A DNA stretch of 12,565 nucleotides, taken from assembly GCA_013815505.1 (NCBI GenBank), contig JACDGA010000024.1:1-12565 (forward strand). Reading direction: 5' to 3'. Shown here in pieces: positions 5,552 to 12,223 of the stretch (positions within the stretch are counted from its first letter, which is position 1; every line of letters begins with the position of its first letter). Under the pieces are notes generated by a model. The model worked only from the letters and a program-made list of their open reading frames with translations. It was not told where the DNA came from and searched no databases. Position numbers and translations under genes: made by a program. Source of the DNA: Acidimicrobiia bacterium. Its GTDB lineage: Bacteria > Actinomycetota > Acidimicrobiia > Acidimicrobiales > Ilumatobacteraceae.

Positions 5552-7144
5552 CTACGGCGTGTGGGTGCCGAAGACCTCTCGCAGGGCGTCGGAGACCTCG
5601 CCGAGGGTGGCGCGGGCGCGCAGGGCGTCCTTCATCGGATAGAGGACGTTGTCGCTGCCTCGGGCGGCAGCGCGCAGGTCGTCGAGGCCGGCGTCGACCT
5701 CGGCCTGATCGCGCTCGGCACGCAGCGCGGCGAGGCGCTCTCGCTGGCCGCGCTCGAGGAGGGGATCGCTGGGGAAGACATCGGGATCGGGGTCGTCGTC
5801 GACGGTGAACTTGTTGACGCCGACGATGACGCGCTCGTCGTCGTCGATCGATTTCGTGTACTCGTAGGCGGCCTGCTCGATCTCGTCCATCTGGTAGCCG
5901 GCCTCGATGGCGGCGACGGCGCCGCCCATCGCGTCGATGCGTTCGATGTACTCCCACGCCAGGCGTTCGACCTCGTCGGTGAGCGACTCGACGTAATAGG
6001 AGCCGGCGAGCGGGTCGGCCGTCTCGGTGACGCCGGCCTCGTATCCGACGATCTGCTGGGTGCGCAGCGCAATGCGGGCTGCGGTCTCGGTGGGCAACCC
6101 GAGCGCCTCGTCGAAGCCGTTCGTGTGCAGGCTCTGGGTGCCGCCGAGCACCGCAGCCAGCGACTGCACAGCCACGCGCACGACGTTGTTCAGCGGCTGC
6201 TGCGCCGTGAGGGTCGAACCGCCGGTCTGGGTGTGGAAGCGCATCATCGTGGCGCGGTCGCTCGTGGCTCCGAAGCGCTCGGTCATGATGCGATGCCACA
6301 TCCGGCGGCTCGCTCGGAACTTGGCGACCTCTTCGAAGAAGTGGTTGTGTCCGTTCCAGAAGAAGCTCAGACGAGGCGCGAACTGCTCGACGTCGAGCCC
6401 GGCGTCGACAGCAGACTGCACGTAGGCGATGGCGTTGGCGAGCGTGAACGCGATCTCCTGCACGGCGGTGGAGCCGGCCTCGCGGATGTGGTAGCCGGAG
6501 ATCGAGATTGTGTTCCAGCGCGGGACGTGCTGCGCGCAGTACCCGAAGATGTCGGTGATCACCCGCATCGACGGCCGCGGCGGGTAGATGTACGTGCCGC
6601 GGGCGATGTACTCCTTCAGCAGGTCGTTCTGGATCGTGCCCGAGATCTTGTCGCTCGCCACACCCTGCTCTTCGGCCACCAACTCGTACAGCAGCAGCAG
6701 CACCGACGCCGTCGAGTTGATCGTCATCGACGTCGTCACCTCGTCGAGCGGGAGGTCGGCGAGGAGGCGGCGCATGTCGTCGATGGAGTCGATGGCGACG
6801 CCCACCTTGCCCACCTCGCCCTCCGCACGCGGGTGGTCGGAGTCATAGCCCATCTGCGTCGGCAGGTCGAAGGCACACGACAGTCCCGTCTGCCCGGCGG
6901 CGAGGAGGAACTTGAAGCGCTTGTTGGTCTCCTCCGCCGTCCCGAACCCGGCGTACTGGCGCATCGTCCACAGCCGGCCGCGGTACATCGATTCGTAGAT
7001 GCCGCGGGTGAAAGGCGGGTGACCCGGTTCGCCGAGGGCCGACGCGGCGTCGAACCCGTCGAGATCGGCGGCGGAGTAGCTCGGCTTGATCTCGATCCCC
7101 GAGTCTGTCCGCCTCACGCCGTCTGCGTCAGGGTCTCCGGCCAT
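5552..7144 (-). CDS. Methylmalonyl-CoA mutase large subunit, archaeal-type (no B12 domain)
   Basis: Catalyses the B12-dependent carbon-skeleton rearrangement between (R)-methylmalonyl-CoA and succinyl-CoA, linking propionate, odd-chain fatty acid and branched amino-acid breakdown to the TCA cycle. At 530 residues it is a full catalytic TIM-barrel chain, but it lacks the C-terminal cobalamin-binding domain (no DxHxxG), so it needs a separate small subunit, not found here. By alignment from memory with the Propionibacterium enzyme, Y50, R57, Y64 (RQYAGFG), R182 (EYIARGTYIYPP), Y218 and H219 (SGYHI) match Tyr75, Arg82, Tyr89, Arg207, Tyr243 and His244. Keeping Tyr89 and Arg207 argues for a dicarboxylic substrate rather than isobutyryl- or hydroxyisobutyryl-CoA. 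Phrases such as MYRGRLWTMRQ and STLTAQQP resemble the archaeal/thermophile type. It lies 18 bases after PPK2 and also has its own leaderless-style promoter. Confidence 0.9.
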   Translation of the reverse strand: MAGDPDADGVRRTDSGIEIKPSYSAADLDGFDAASALGEPGHPPFTRGIYESMYRGRLWTMRQYAGFGTAEETNKRFKFLLAAGQTGLSCAFDLPTQMGYDSDHPRAEGEVGKVGVAIDSIDDMRRLLADLPLDEVTTSMTINSTASVLLLLYELVAEEQGVASDKISGTIQNDLLKEYIARGTYIYPPRPSMRVITDIFGYCAQHVPRWNTISISGYHIREAGSTAVQEIAFTLANAIAYVQSAVDAGLDVEQFAPRLSFFWNGHNHFFEEVAKFRASRRMWHRIMTERFGATSDRATMMRFHTQTGGSTLTAQQPLNNVVRVAVQSLAAVLGGTQSLHTNGFDEALGLPTETAARIALRTQQIVGYEAGVTETADPLAGSYYVESLTDEVERLAWEYIERIDAMGGAVAAIEAGYQMDEIEQAAYEYTKSIDDDERVIVGVNKFTVDDDPDPDVFPSDPLLERGQRERLAALRAERDQAEVDAGLDDLRAAARGSDNVLYPMKDALRARATLGEVSDALREVFGTHTP

Positions 7145-7150
7145 CGCCCC

Positions 7151-7156
7151 AGCGTA
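7151..7156 (-). promoter_or_regulatory. Leaderless-type -10 box for the mutase gene
   Basis: On the minus strand TACGCT (7156 to 7151) is followed by 6 bases (GGGGCG) and the mutase ATG at 7144. The hexamer and the 6-base gap are identical to those before the aldolase gene. It lies in the 18-base gap after PPK2, so the mutase could be made independently of PPK2. The GGGG could alternatively be a weak ribosome-binding site. Confidence 0.45.
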
Positions 7157-7162
7157 CGGCGT

Positions 7163-8008
7163 TCACGAGAGGTGTTCGGGCACGAAGTTCTGCTCCGACA
7201 TCGGCGGGCGCGTGTAGTCGTCTTCCTGCCGCGGCGGCAGCTCGAGCTCCTCGCCGCTGACGTCCTCGTAGGGGATCATCGACAGCAGGTGGCTGATGCA
7301 GTTGAGCCGCGCCCGCTTCTTGTCATCGGAGGGGACGACCCACCACGGCGACCACGTCGTGTCGGTGCGGGCGAACATCTCGTCCTTCGCTCGCGAGTAG
7401 TCCGCCCAGTGGGCCCGCGACTCGAGGTCCATCGGGCTCAACTTCCAGCGCTTCTCGGCGTTGCGCGTGCGCCCGAGGAATCGCCTCTCCTGCTCGGCGT
7501 CGCTGATCGAGAACCAGTACTTGATCAGGATGATCCCCGAGTGCTGCAGCATCCGCTCGAACTCCGGCACGGCACGGAGGAACTCGGCGTACTCCTCGTC
7601 GGTGCAGAACCCCATCACGCGTTCGACGCCGGCCCGGTTGTACCAGCTGCGGTCGAACAGCACGATCTCCCCGCCGGCTGGGAGCTCGGACACATACCGC
7701 TGGAAGTACCACTGGGTGCGCTCGCGCTCGGTGGGCGCCGACAGCGCCGCGACGCGCAAGACCCGCGGGTTCGTCCGCTCGGCGATGCGCTTGATCACGC
7801 CGCCCTTGCCGGCTGCGTCGCGACCTTCGAACAGCACGCACACCTTTAGCTTCTCGCGACGAACCCACTCTTGGAGCTTGACCAGCTCACTCTGCAGACG
7901 AGCGAGCTCGGACTCGTACTCCTTGGTCTTGATCTTGCGTGGGTGCTGGTGGACGGCCTGGTCGGCCTCCTCGTGTTCGAGGACGACGGTCTTGGACTTC
8001 TTGCTCAT
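7163..8008 (-). CDS. ppk2: Polyphosphate kinase 2 (PPK2), class I type
   Basis: Transfers phosphate between polyphosphate and nucleoside diphosphates (ADP or GDP) to make ATP or GTP; acts in the cytoplasm. The single-domain chain of 281 residues is normal for a class I PPK2. Visible motifs are Walker A GRDAAGKGG (62-70), Walker B LFDRSWYNRAGVERVMGF (117-134, with D119-R120), and the lid region QERRFLGRTRNAEKRWKLSP (173-192) with its Arg cluster. The N-terminus (about 1-50) is charged and helical. The ATG at 8008 has GGAGG six to seven bases upstream, so the start is firm. The Rid gene ends 63 bases upstream and the mutase starts 18 bases downstream on the same strand. Whether ADP or GDP is preferred cannot be told from the sequence. 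Confidence 0.93.
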   Translation of the reverse strand: MSKKSKTVVLEHEEADQAVHQHPRKIKTKEYESELARLQSELVKLQEWVRREKLKVCVLFEGRDAAGKGGVIKRIAERTNPRVLRVAALSAPTERERTQWYFQRYVSELPAGGEIVLFDRSWYNRAGVERVMGFCTDEEYAEFLRAVPEFERMLQHSGIILIKYWFSISDAEQERRFLGRTRNAEKRWKLSPMDLESRAHWADYSRAKDEMFARTDTTWSPWWVVPSDDKKRARLNCISHLLSMIPYEDVSGEELELPPRQEDDYTRPPMSEQNFVPEHLS

Positions 8009-8042
8009 CGGGGACCTCCGGGCGACACTGCCGCTCGTTCCG

Positions 8043-8048
8043 ATCGTA
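8043..8048 (-). promoter_or_regulatory. Candidate -10 box for PPK2
   Basis: TACGAT on the minus strand (8048 to 8043) fits TANNNT and lies 34 bases before the PPK2 ATG, leaving room for a short leader with the GGAGG site. No clear -35 is visible. This would make PPK2 independent of the Rid gene. Confidence 0.3.
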
Positions 8049-8071
8049 CGCGAGCGCCTCGCCCGTGCCCG

Positions 8072-8476
8072 TCAGCGGGCGGCGATGACCGCGATCTCGA
8101 CGAACCACTCCTCGCGAACCAGCCGTGGCACCGTGACCAGGGTCGACGCCGCCAGGTGCGACTCGACGAAACGGTCACGCTCCTGCATCACCGCCGCCAG
8201 GCGGTCCTCGAGGTCGGGCGCGGCCACGACGTAGGTCGTGACAGCAACGATGCTGGCAACAGGCATGGACGCCTCCTCGAGCAGCTTCCCGATGGTGCGC
8301 CAGATGTTGCGCGCCTGCTCGCCGATGGTGGGCGGCACTACACCGTCGGCGTCGCCACCCACGATGCCGGCCGTGTGCAACCAGCGTGCCGCGCCAGTCG
8401 TGCCGATGGCGAGGGCGTAGTTGGCGGCGGGCAGGGACACGCCTGCGGGGGCGATCACTTGGTTCATGCCCCTCAT
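8072..8476 (-). CDS. Rid (YjgF/YER057c/UK114) family protein, probably not an imine deaminase
   Basis: A 134-residue protein with the Rid fold, normally a trimer. Typical features are HTAGIVGGDADG (34-45), EQARNIWRTIGKLLEEASMP (53-72), VAVTTYVV (77-84) and the closing VEIAVIAA (126-133). In classical RidA an Arg (E. coli Arg105) binds the carboxylate of the enamine/imine made by PLP enzymes; here, in AASTLVTVPRL, that position appears to be Ser111. Subfamilies Rid4 to Rid7 lack this Arg and are not expected to have imine deaminase activity. I chose ATG 8476 rather than the ATG nine bases later because GGAGG lies exactly 6 bases before it. It is divergent from the aldolase gene with only 32 bases between the starts, suggesting shared control and perhaps a shared pathway. 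Confidence 0.83.
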   Translation of the reverse strand: MRGMNQVIAPAGVSLPAANYALAIGTTGAARWLHTAGIVGGDADGVVPPTIGEQARNIWRTIGKLLEEASMPVASIVAVTTYVVAAPDLEDRLAAVMQERDRFVESHLAASTLVTVPRLVREEWFVEIAVIAAR

Positions 8477-8496
8477 TGTTGACCTCCAACGGGCGT

Positions 8497-8502
8497 TACG
8501 CT
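8497..8502 (+). promoter_or_regulatory. Leaderless-type -10 box for the aldolase-family gene
   Basis: TACGCT is followed by 6 bases (GACCCG) and then ATG at 8509, so transcription would begin at or next to the A of the start codon. There is no ribosome-binding site. TTGACC at 8479-8484 is only 12 bases upstream, too close for a standard -35. Confidence 0.5.
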
Positions 8503-8508
8503 GACCCG

Positions 8509-9354
8509 ATGGCGATCACCGAACACGACGTCGAAGCCGCGCATGGTGGGCCAACGGCCACTCCCAGCATCGACGGGATCCCGTTGACAGCGAAAGAGGT
8601 CACGCTGCGGCTCCCGCCGACGTTCGAGTCGGTCGAGGACGAGCGCCTCCACCGCAAGCAGAAGCTCGCCGGTGCGTTGCGGCTGTTCGGACGCTTCGGG
8701 TTCTCTGAGGGCGTCGCCGGGCACATCACGGTGCGCGACCCCGAGTTCCCCGACCACTTCTGGGTCAACCCGTTCGGCATGAGCTTCCGCCACATCAAGG
8801 TGTCGGACCTCATCCTCGTGAGCCACTCGGGCGATGTCGTCTACGGCACGCGGGCGGTCAACCGGGCGGCGTTCGTCATCCACGCTGCGATCCACGCGGC
8901 GCGGCCCGATGTCGTGGCTGCCGCCCACTCGCACTCGCCGTACGGGAAGTCGTTCTCGACGCTCGGCATCCCGCTCGCGCCGATCACCCAGGATGCCTGC
9001 ATCTTCTACGGCGATCACACCGTGATCCAGGCGCAGGGCGGTGCCGTCGTGTTAGAGGAGGCTGCCGGTCGAGAGCTCGCCGCCGAATTCCCGTCGGGCA
9101 AGGCTGCGATCCATCAGAACCACGGCATCTTCACCGTCGGCGAGACCGTTGACGAGGCGGCGTTCTGGTTCATCTCGATGGAGCGCTCCTGCCAGGCGCA
9201 ACTGATGGCGATGGCCGCCGGCGAACCGATCGAGATCCGCGACGAGTACGCCTCGTACACGCGTGAGCAGACGGGGTACCCACTCGCCGGCTGGTTCAGT
9301 TTCCAGCCGATGTGGGACGAGATCGCCGCCAGCGAGCCCGAGCTGTTCGACTGA
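8509..9354 (+). CDS. Class II aldolase/adducin-family protein
   Basis: A 281-residue protein of the class II aldolase/adducin head fold, whose members include L-fuculose-phosphate aldolase, ribulose-5-phosphate 4-epimerase and non-enzymatic adducin. The three zinc-ligand histidines are present: H140 and H142 in AHSHSPYGKSF and H205 in HQNHGIFTVG. The segment NRAAFVIHAAIHAARPD (118-134) aligns with the fuculose aldolase stretch that holds the catalytic Glu73, but here that place seems to be Ala121. It may therefore catalyse a different zinc reaction, such as decarboxylation or epimerisation. The ATG at 8509 is set by the leaderless -10 box. The EamA-type exporter overlaps or abuts its stop, and the Rid gene is divergent 32 bases away, so the three may serve one pathway on a small hydroxy- or keto-acid. 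The substrate is not known. Confidence 0.85.
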   Translation: MAITEHDVEAAHGGPTATPSIDGIPLTAKEVTLRLPPTFESVEDERLHRKQKLAGALRLFGRFGFSEGVAGHITVRDPEFPDHFWVNPFGMSFRHIKVSDLILVSHSGDVVYGTRAVNRAAFVIHAAIHAARPDVVAAAHSHSPYGKSFSTLGIPLAPITQDACIFYGDHTVIQAQGGAVVLEEAAGRELAAEFPSGKAAIHQNHGIFTVGETVDEAAFWFISMERSCQAQLMAMAAGEPIEIRDEYASYTREQTGYPLAGWFSFQPMWDEIAASEPELFD

Positions 9355-10283
9355 GCCCCTCGCCGCGACCGCCCGCCGTTCGCGCCTCCGTCGCCCCACG
9401 GCCGGGCGTCGTCGGCCGCTATCTCGAGACCGCGACACCGGAGGCGCTGTTCGTCCTCGGCGCGGTGTCCCAGTACGTCGGCGCGACGCTCGCGGTGCTC
9501 GTCTTCGACGAGATCTCCGCCGCCGCTGTGGCGTGGCTGAGGGTCATCGGCGCCGCCGTCACGCTGCTCGTCATCGCGCGACACGACTTGCGCGGCTGGA
9601 CGCGGCCGCAACTCGTCGCGGCGGCGACGTTCGGCATCGCCACCGCGCTGATGAACCTGTTCTTCTACCTCGGCCTCGAGCGCACCGATCTCGGCAAGAG
9701 CGTCGCCATCGAGTTCATCGGGCCCGTCGTCGTCGCCGCGGTGCAGACGAGGACGGGCCGAAACGCCTTCGCGCTCGTGCTCGCGGTCGGTGGCGTCTGC
9801 GTGCTCGGCGGACTCGAGATCGCCGACAACGCGCTCGGATTGATGTTCATCCTCATCGCCTCCGCGATGTGGGCGGCGTACATCGTCATCGGCTCCCACG
9901 TCGCTCGGCTCAACCGAGGGCTCGGCGGCCTCGGCATCGGTCTCGCCATCGGCGCCGTGGCGATCGCCCCGATCGGCGTGCCCGGCAGCGGCCCCGCGTG
10001 GTCGTCGCCGCGTCTGCTGATGCTCTGCCTCGTCGTCGGCGTGTGCTCCAACGCCATCAGCTACGGGATTGACCAGCACGTGCTGCGCCGGATCCCAGTG
10101 CGGCGGTTCTCGGTGCTGCTCGCACTGCTGCCCGTGACCGCCACGTTCATCGGCTGGATCGGGCTCGACCAGGTGCCGTCCCCACTCGAATGGGCCGGCA
10201 TCGCCCTCGTGCTCGTCGGCGTCGCCGTGCAGGATCGCGACGAGCTGCAACGTGAGCCCGTCCCGCTCCCCGATCCCGGGTAA
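9312..10283 (+). CDS. EamA/RhtA-like DMT-superfamily exporter
   Basis: Inner-membrane transporter of the drug/metabolite superfamily with two EamA halves and ten predicted helices. Numbered from ATG 9312 these are about 44-64, 69-89, 101-120, 130-146, 152-170, 175-196, 203-223, 233-253, 266-285 and 291-307. The first half (VLGAVSQYVGATLAVLVFDE, then WLRV) resembles RhtA, the threonine/homoserine exporter, so amino-acid or metabolite efflux is plausible but the substrate is unproven. The start is uncertain. ATG 9312 overlaps the aldolase gene by 43 bases and gives a 40-residue Arg/Pro-rich N-terminus. CTG at 9351 overlaps the aldolase TGA as CTGA and would give a tighter coupled start. No in-frame ATG lies between there and helix 1. 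It is almost certainly co-transcribed with the aldolase gene. Confidence 0.85.
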   Translation: MGRDRRQRARAVRLSPSPRPPAVRASVAPRPGVVGRYLETATPEALFVLGAVSQYVGATLAVLVFDEISAAAVAWLRVIGAAVTLLVIARHDLRGWTRPQLVAAATFGIATALMNLFFYLGLERTDLGKSVAIEFIGPVVVAAVQTRTGRNAFALVLAVGGVCVLGGLEIADNALGLMFILIASAMWAAYIVIGSHVARLNRGLGGLGIGLAIGAVAIAPIGVPGSGPAWSSPRLLMLCLVVGVCSNAISYGIDQHVLRRIPVRRFSVLLALLPVTATFIGWIGLDQVPSPLEWAGIALVLVGVAVQDRDELQREPVPLPDPG

Positions 10284-10330
10284 CTGCGACGAGCGGTTCG
10301 CGCTGGTGATGGGTGGTCGCCGGTCGCCCG

Positions 10331-10336
10331 TAGCCT
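10331..10336 (+). promoter_or_regulatory. Leaderless-type -10 box for msrA
   Basis: TAGCCT is followed by 6 bases (GAACCC) and ATG at 10343, with no ribosome-binding site between them. This fits leaderless transcription of msrA and supports that start codon. Confidence 0.5.
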
Positions 10337-10342
10337 GAACCC

Positions 10343-10975
10343 ATGCTCTTCCGTACCAAGTCGACGATGGTGTCGGAGGCCGATGCGCTTCCCGGGCGCA
10401 CCGACCAGACGATGACCGTCCCCGCCACCCACCACGTCAACGGCCGGCCGCTGCAAGCACCGTGGCCTGACGGCATGGAGACCGCCGTGTTCGGACTCGG
10501 CTGCTTCTGGGGCGCCGAGAAGGTGTTCTGGGAGATGCCCGGCGTCTACACCACCGCGGTCGGCTACGCCGGCGGGTACACGCCGAACCCCACCTACGAA
10601 GAGGTGTGCTCGGGCCGCACCGGACACGCCGAGGTCGTGCTCGTCGTGTTCGATCCTGCCGTCGTGAGCTACGAGCAGCTGCTCGCCACGTTCTGGGAGG
10701 ATCACGACCCGACACAGGGCATGCGCCAGGGCAACGATGCCGGCACCCAGTACCGCAGTGCGATCTACCTCACCGACGAGTCACACCGTGAGGTCGCCGA
10801 GCGCACCCGCGACCGCTTCGCGACGGCGCTGCGCACCTCGGGCTACGGCGACATCACGACCGACATCGAACCGCTCGGCGAGCTGTACTACGCCGAGCCG
10901 TACCACCAGCAGTACCTCGCCAAGAACCCCGGCGGCTACTGCCCCATCCACGCCACCGGCGTCCGCTGCCAGTAA
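10343..10975 (+). CDS. msrA: Peptide methionine-S-sulfoxide reductase MsrA
   Basis: Reduces the S-form of methionine sulfoxide in proteins and as free amino acid, repairing oxidative damage in the cytoplasm; recycled by thioredoxin. The catalytic Cys is C54 in the GCFWGAEKVFW signature. The resolving cysteines are C200 (NPGGYCPIH) and C209 near the C-terminus, at spacings close to Cys198 and Cys206 of the E. coli enzyme. C89 is extra. GYAGGYTPNPTYEEV and FWEDHDPTQGMRQGNDAGTQ (about 118-136) are further family blocks. The 210-residue length is normal, and the N-terminus (LFRTKS, LPGRTD, then PDGMETAVFGLGCFWG) is that of long MsrA forms, so ATG 10343 is right. It is a single gene, ending 4 bases from the convergent E1-type gene. 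Confidence 0.96.
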   Translation: MLFRTKSTMVSEADALPGRTDQTMTVPATHHVNGRPLQAPWPDGMETAVFGLGCFWGAEKVFWEMPGVYTTAVGYAGGYTPNPTYEEVCSGRTGHAEVVLVVFDPAVVSYEQLLATFWEDHDPTQGMRQGNDAGTQYRSAIYLTDESHREVAERTRDRFATALRTSGYGDITTDIEPLGELYYAEPYHQQYLAKNPGGYCPIHATGVRCQ

Positions 10976-10979
10976 CGGG

Positions 10980-12152
10980 TCAGTGCTCGGCGTCGCCGAG
11001 CCACGGGGCGCAGAGGCCGTCGAGGTCGCGCAGCTGGATCGTGTCGCGGTTGTCCCAGGTGACCTCGTTCTTCGGGTCGGCCTTGAGGTTGAACGTGCGG
11101 AAGCTCATCTCGGTGGTGTCGATGGCGAGGATCCGCCCGACGAGCGGGTCGCCGATATCGAGCAGCAGCTTGATCGCCTCGAGCGCCTGGATCGAGCCGA
11201 CGATGCCCGGCAGCACACCGAGGACGCCGGCCTCTGCGCAGCTCGGCGCCAGCTCGGCGGGCGGCGGCTCGGGCACCATGTCGCGATACGTGGGGCCACC
11301 GCGCGGGTCGAACACGCTGACCATCCCCTCGAAGCGGAAGATCGAGCCGTGCACGACGGGGATGCCGAGCTTCACGCTGGCGTCGTTGAGCAGGTAGCGC
11401 GACGGGAAGTTGTCGGCGCCGTCGACGACGAGGTCGTAGCCCGTCAGGATCTCCTCGATGTTGGAGGCGTCGAGGCGCGTGTCGTACGTCTTCACCTCGA
11501 CATCGGGGTTCAGCGCACGCAACGTCACGGCCGCCGAGTCGACCTTGCGCTGACCGACGCGGTCGAGGTTGTGCAGGATCTGGCGTTGCAGGTTCGAGGC
11601 GTCCACCTCGTCCATGTCGACGATGCCGATGGTGCCCACGCCCGCCGCGGCGAGGTACAGCGCAGCGGGTGAGCCGAGGCCGCCGGCGCCGAGCAACAGC
11701 ACCTTCGACGCGAGCAGCTTCGCCTGGCCCTCGACGCCCACCTCGGGCAGCAGCAGGTGTCGCTGGTAGCGGATCTTCTGGTCGGACGTCAGCGATGCCG
11801 GCTTCGTCCACTCCCGGCCCTCGTCCTTCCAGCGCCCGAACCCGCCGTCCATCGAGACGACATCGGAGTAACCGAGCTCGCCGAGCGTGCGGGCAGCGAA
11901 GGCGCTGCGCACGCCCCCTGCGCAGTAGACGACAACGGGCGCCGACTTGTCGCTGATCCGGTTCTCCACCTGTGCTTCGAGGTGGCCGCGGGGGATGTGG
12001 ATCGCGCCGCCGAGCGCGCCCTCTTCGAACTCGTCGGGCTCGCGCACGTCGAGCACGACGGCGCCGTCGGCGATGCGGGCTGCCGCGCCGCCGGTATCGA
12101 CCTCGGTGATCTCGGACTTCGCGGCCGAGAGCAGATCTCGGAAGTTGGCCAT
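10980..12152 (-). CDS. Rhodanese-MoeB/ThiF fusion, sulfur-carrier adenylyltransferase (MoeZ-like)
   Basis: Activates the C-terminal Gly-Gly of a small sulfur carrier (MoaD, ThiS or CysO type) by adenylation and helps load sulfur, feeding molybdopterin, thiamine or cysteine synthesis in the cytoplasm. Residues about 15-116 form a rhodanese domain with active-site C77 in YCAGGVRS. Residues about 123-365 form the E1 domain: RYQRHLLLPEVG (128-139), nucleotide loop GAGGLG (155-160), D179 to D181, NLQRQ (187-191), DGADNFPSRYLLND (244-257) and PSCAEAGVLG with C305. The domain order is reversed relative to mycobacterial MoeZ and human MOCS3, where rhodanese comes last. Both zinc CxxC pairs of E. coli MoeB are gone (here GPTYRDMVPEPP and DPKNEVTW), as I recall also for mycobacterial MoeZ. 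No carrier gene is nearby. The start is fixed by the leaderless -10 box. Confidence 0.9.
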   Translation of the reverse strand: MANFRDLLSAAKSEITEVDTGGAAARIADGAVVLDVREPDEFEEGALGGAIHIPRGHLEAQVENRISDKSAPVVVYCAGGVRSAFAARTLGELGYSDVVSMDGGFGRWKDEGREWTKPASLTSDQKIRYQRHLLLPEVGVEGQAKLLASKVLLLGAGGLGSPAALYLAAAGVGTIGIVDMDEVDASNLQRQILHNLDRVGQRKVDSAAVTLRALNPDVEVKTYDTRLDASNIEEILTGYDLVVDGADNFPSRYLLNDASVKLGIPVVHGSIFRFEGMVSVFDPRGGPTYRDMVPEPPPAELAPSCAEAGVLGVLPGIVGSIQALEAIKLLLDIGDPLVGRILAIDTTEMSFRTFNLKADPKNEVTWDNRDTIQLRDLDGLCAPWLGDAEH

Positions 12153-12159
12153 GACGAAA

Positions 12160-12165
12160 AGCCTA
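12160..12165 (-). promoter_or_regulatory. Leaderless-type -10 box for the rhodanese-E1 gene
   Basis: On the minus strand TAGGCT (12165 to 12160) is followed by 7 bases (TTTCGTC) and ATG at 12152, with no ribosome-binding site. A perfect palindrome directly abuts its upstream edge. Confidence 0.5.
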
Positions 12166-12178
12166 CCGACTCAGTCGG
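12166..12178. promoter_or_regulatory. Perfect 13-bp palindrome beside the rhodanese-E1 promoter
   Basis: CCGACT-C-AGTCGG has two perfect 6-base arms around one base. It begins at the base next to the -10 hexamer, so it lies in the spacer between -10 and -35, the classic place for a repressor operator. It also lies between two divergent genes (rhodanese-E1 and M1 peptidase). No regulator is encoded next to it. Confidence 0.4.
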
Positions 12179-12217
12179 GATTAGCGGTGGCCCGGCACAC
12201 CGCTCTTCGCGTCGGGG

Positions 12218-12223
12218 TACGGT
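12218..12223 (+). promoter_or_regulatory. Leaderless-type -10 box for the M1 peptidase gene
   Basis: TACGGT is followed by 8 bases (GATCATCG) and ATG at 12232, with no ribosome-binding site between them. The spacing allows transcription to start at or one or two bases before the ATG. Confidence 0.42.

Noticed and set aside
4667..7849. Very long open frame on the + strand (about 1060 codons)
   Set aside because: It runs through the HNH gene in another frame and antisense to the mutase and PPK2, both well supported. The residue make-up is typical of a high-GC shadow frame.
8479..8502. TTGACC and TACGCT as a classical -35/-10 pair
   Set aside because: The spacing is 12 bases, far from 16-18; only the -10 box is kept as supported.
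9114..10250. Minus-strand frame of about 378 codons opposite the aldolase and exporter
   Set aside because: Rich in His, Asp and Arg with no domain; the opposite strand has a ten-helix transporter pattern and zinc-site histidines.
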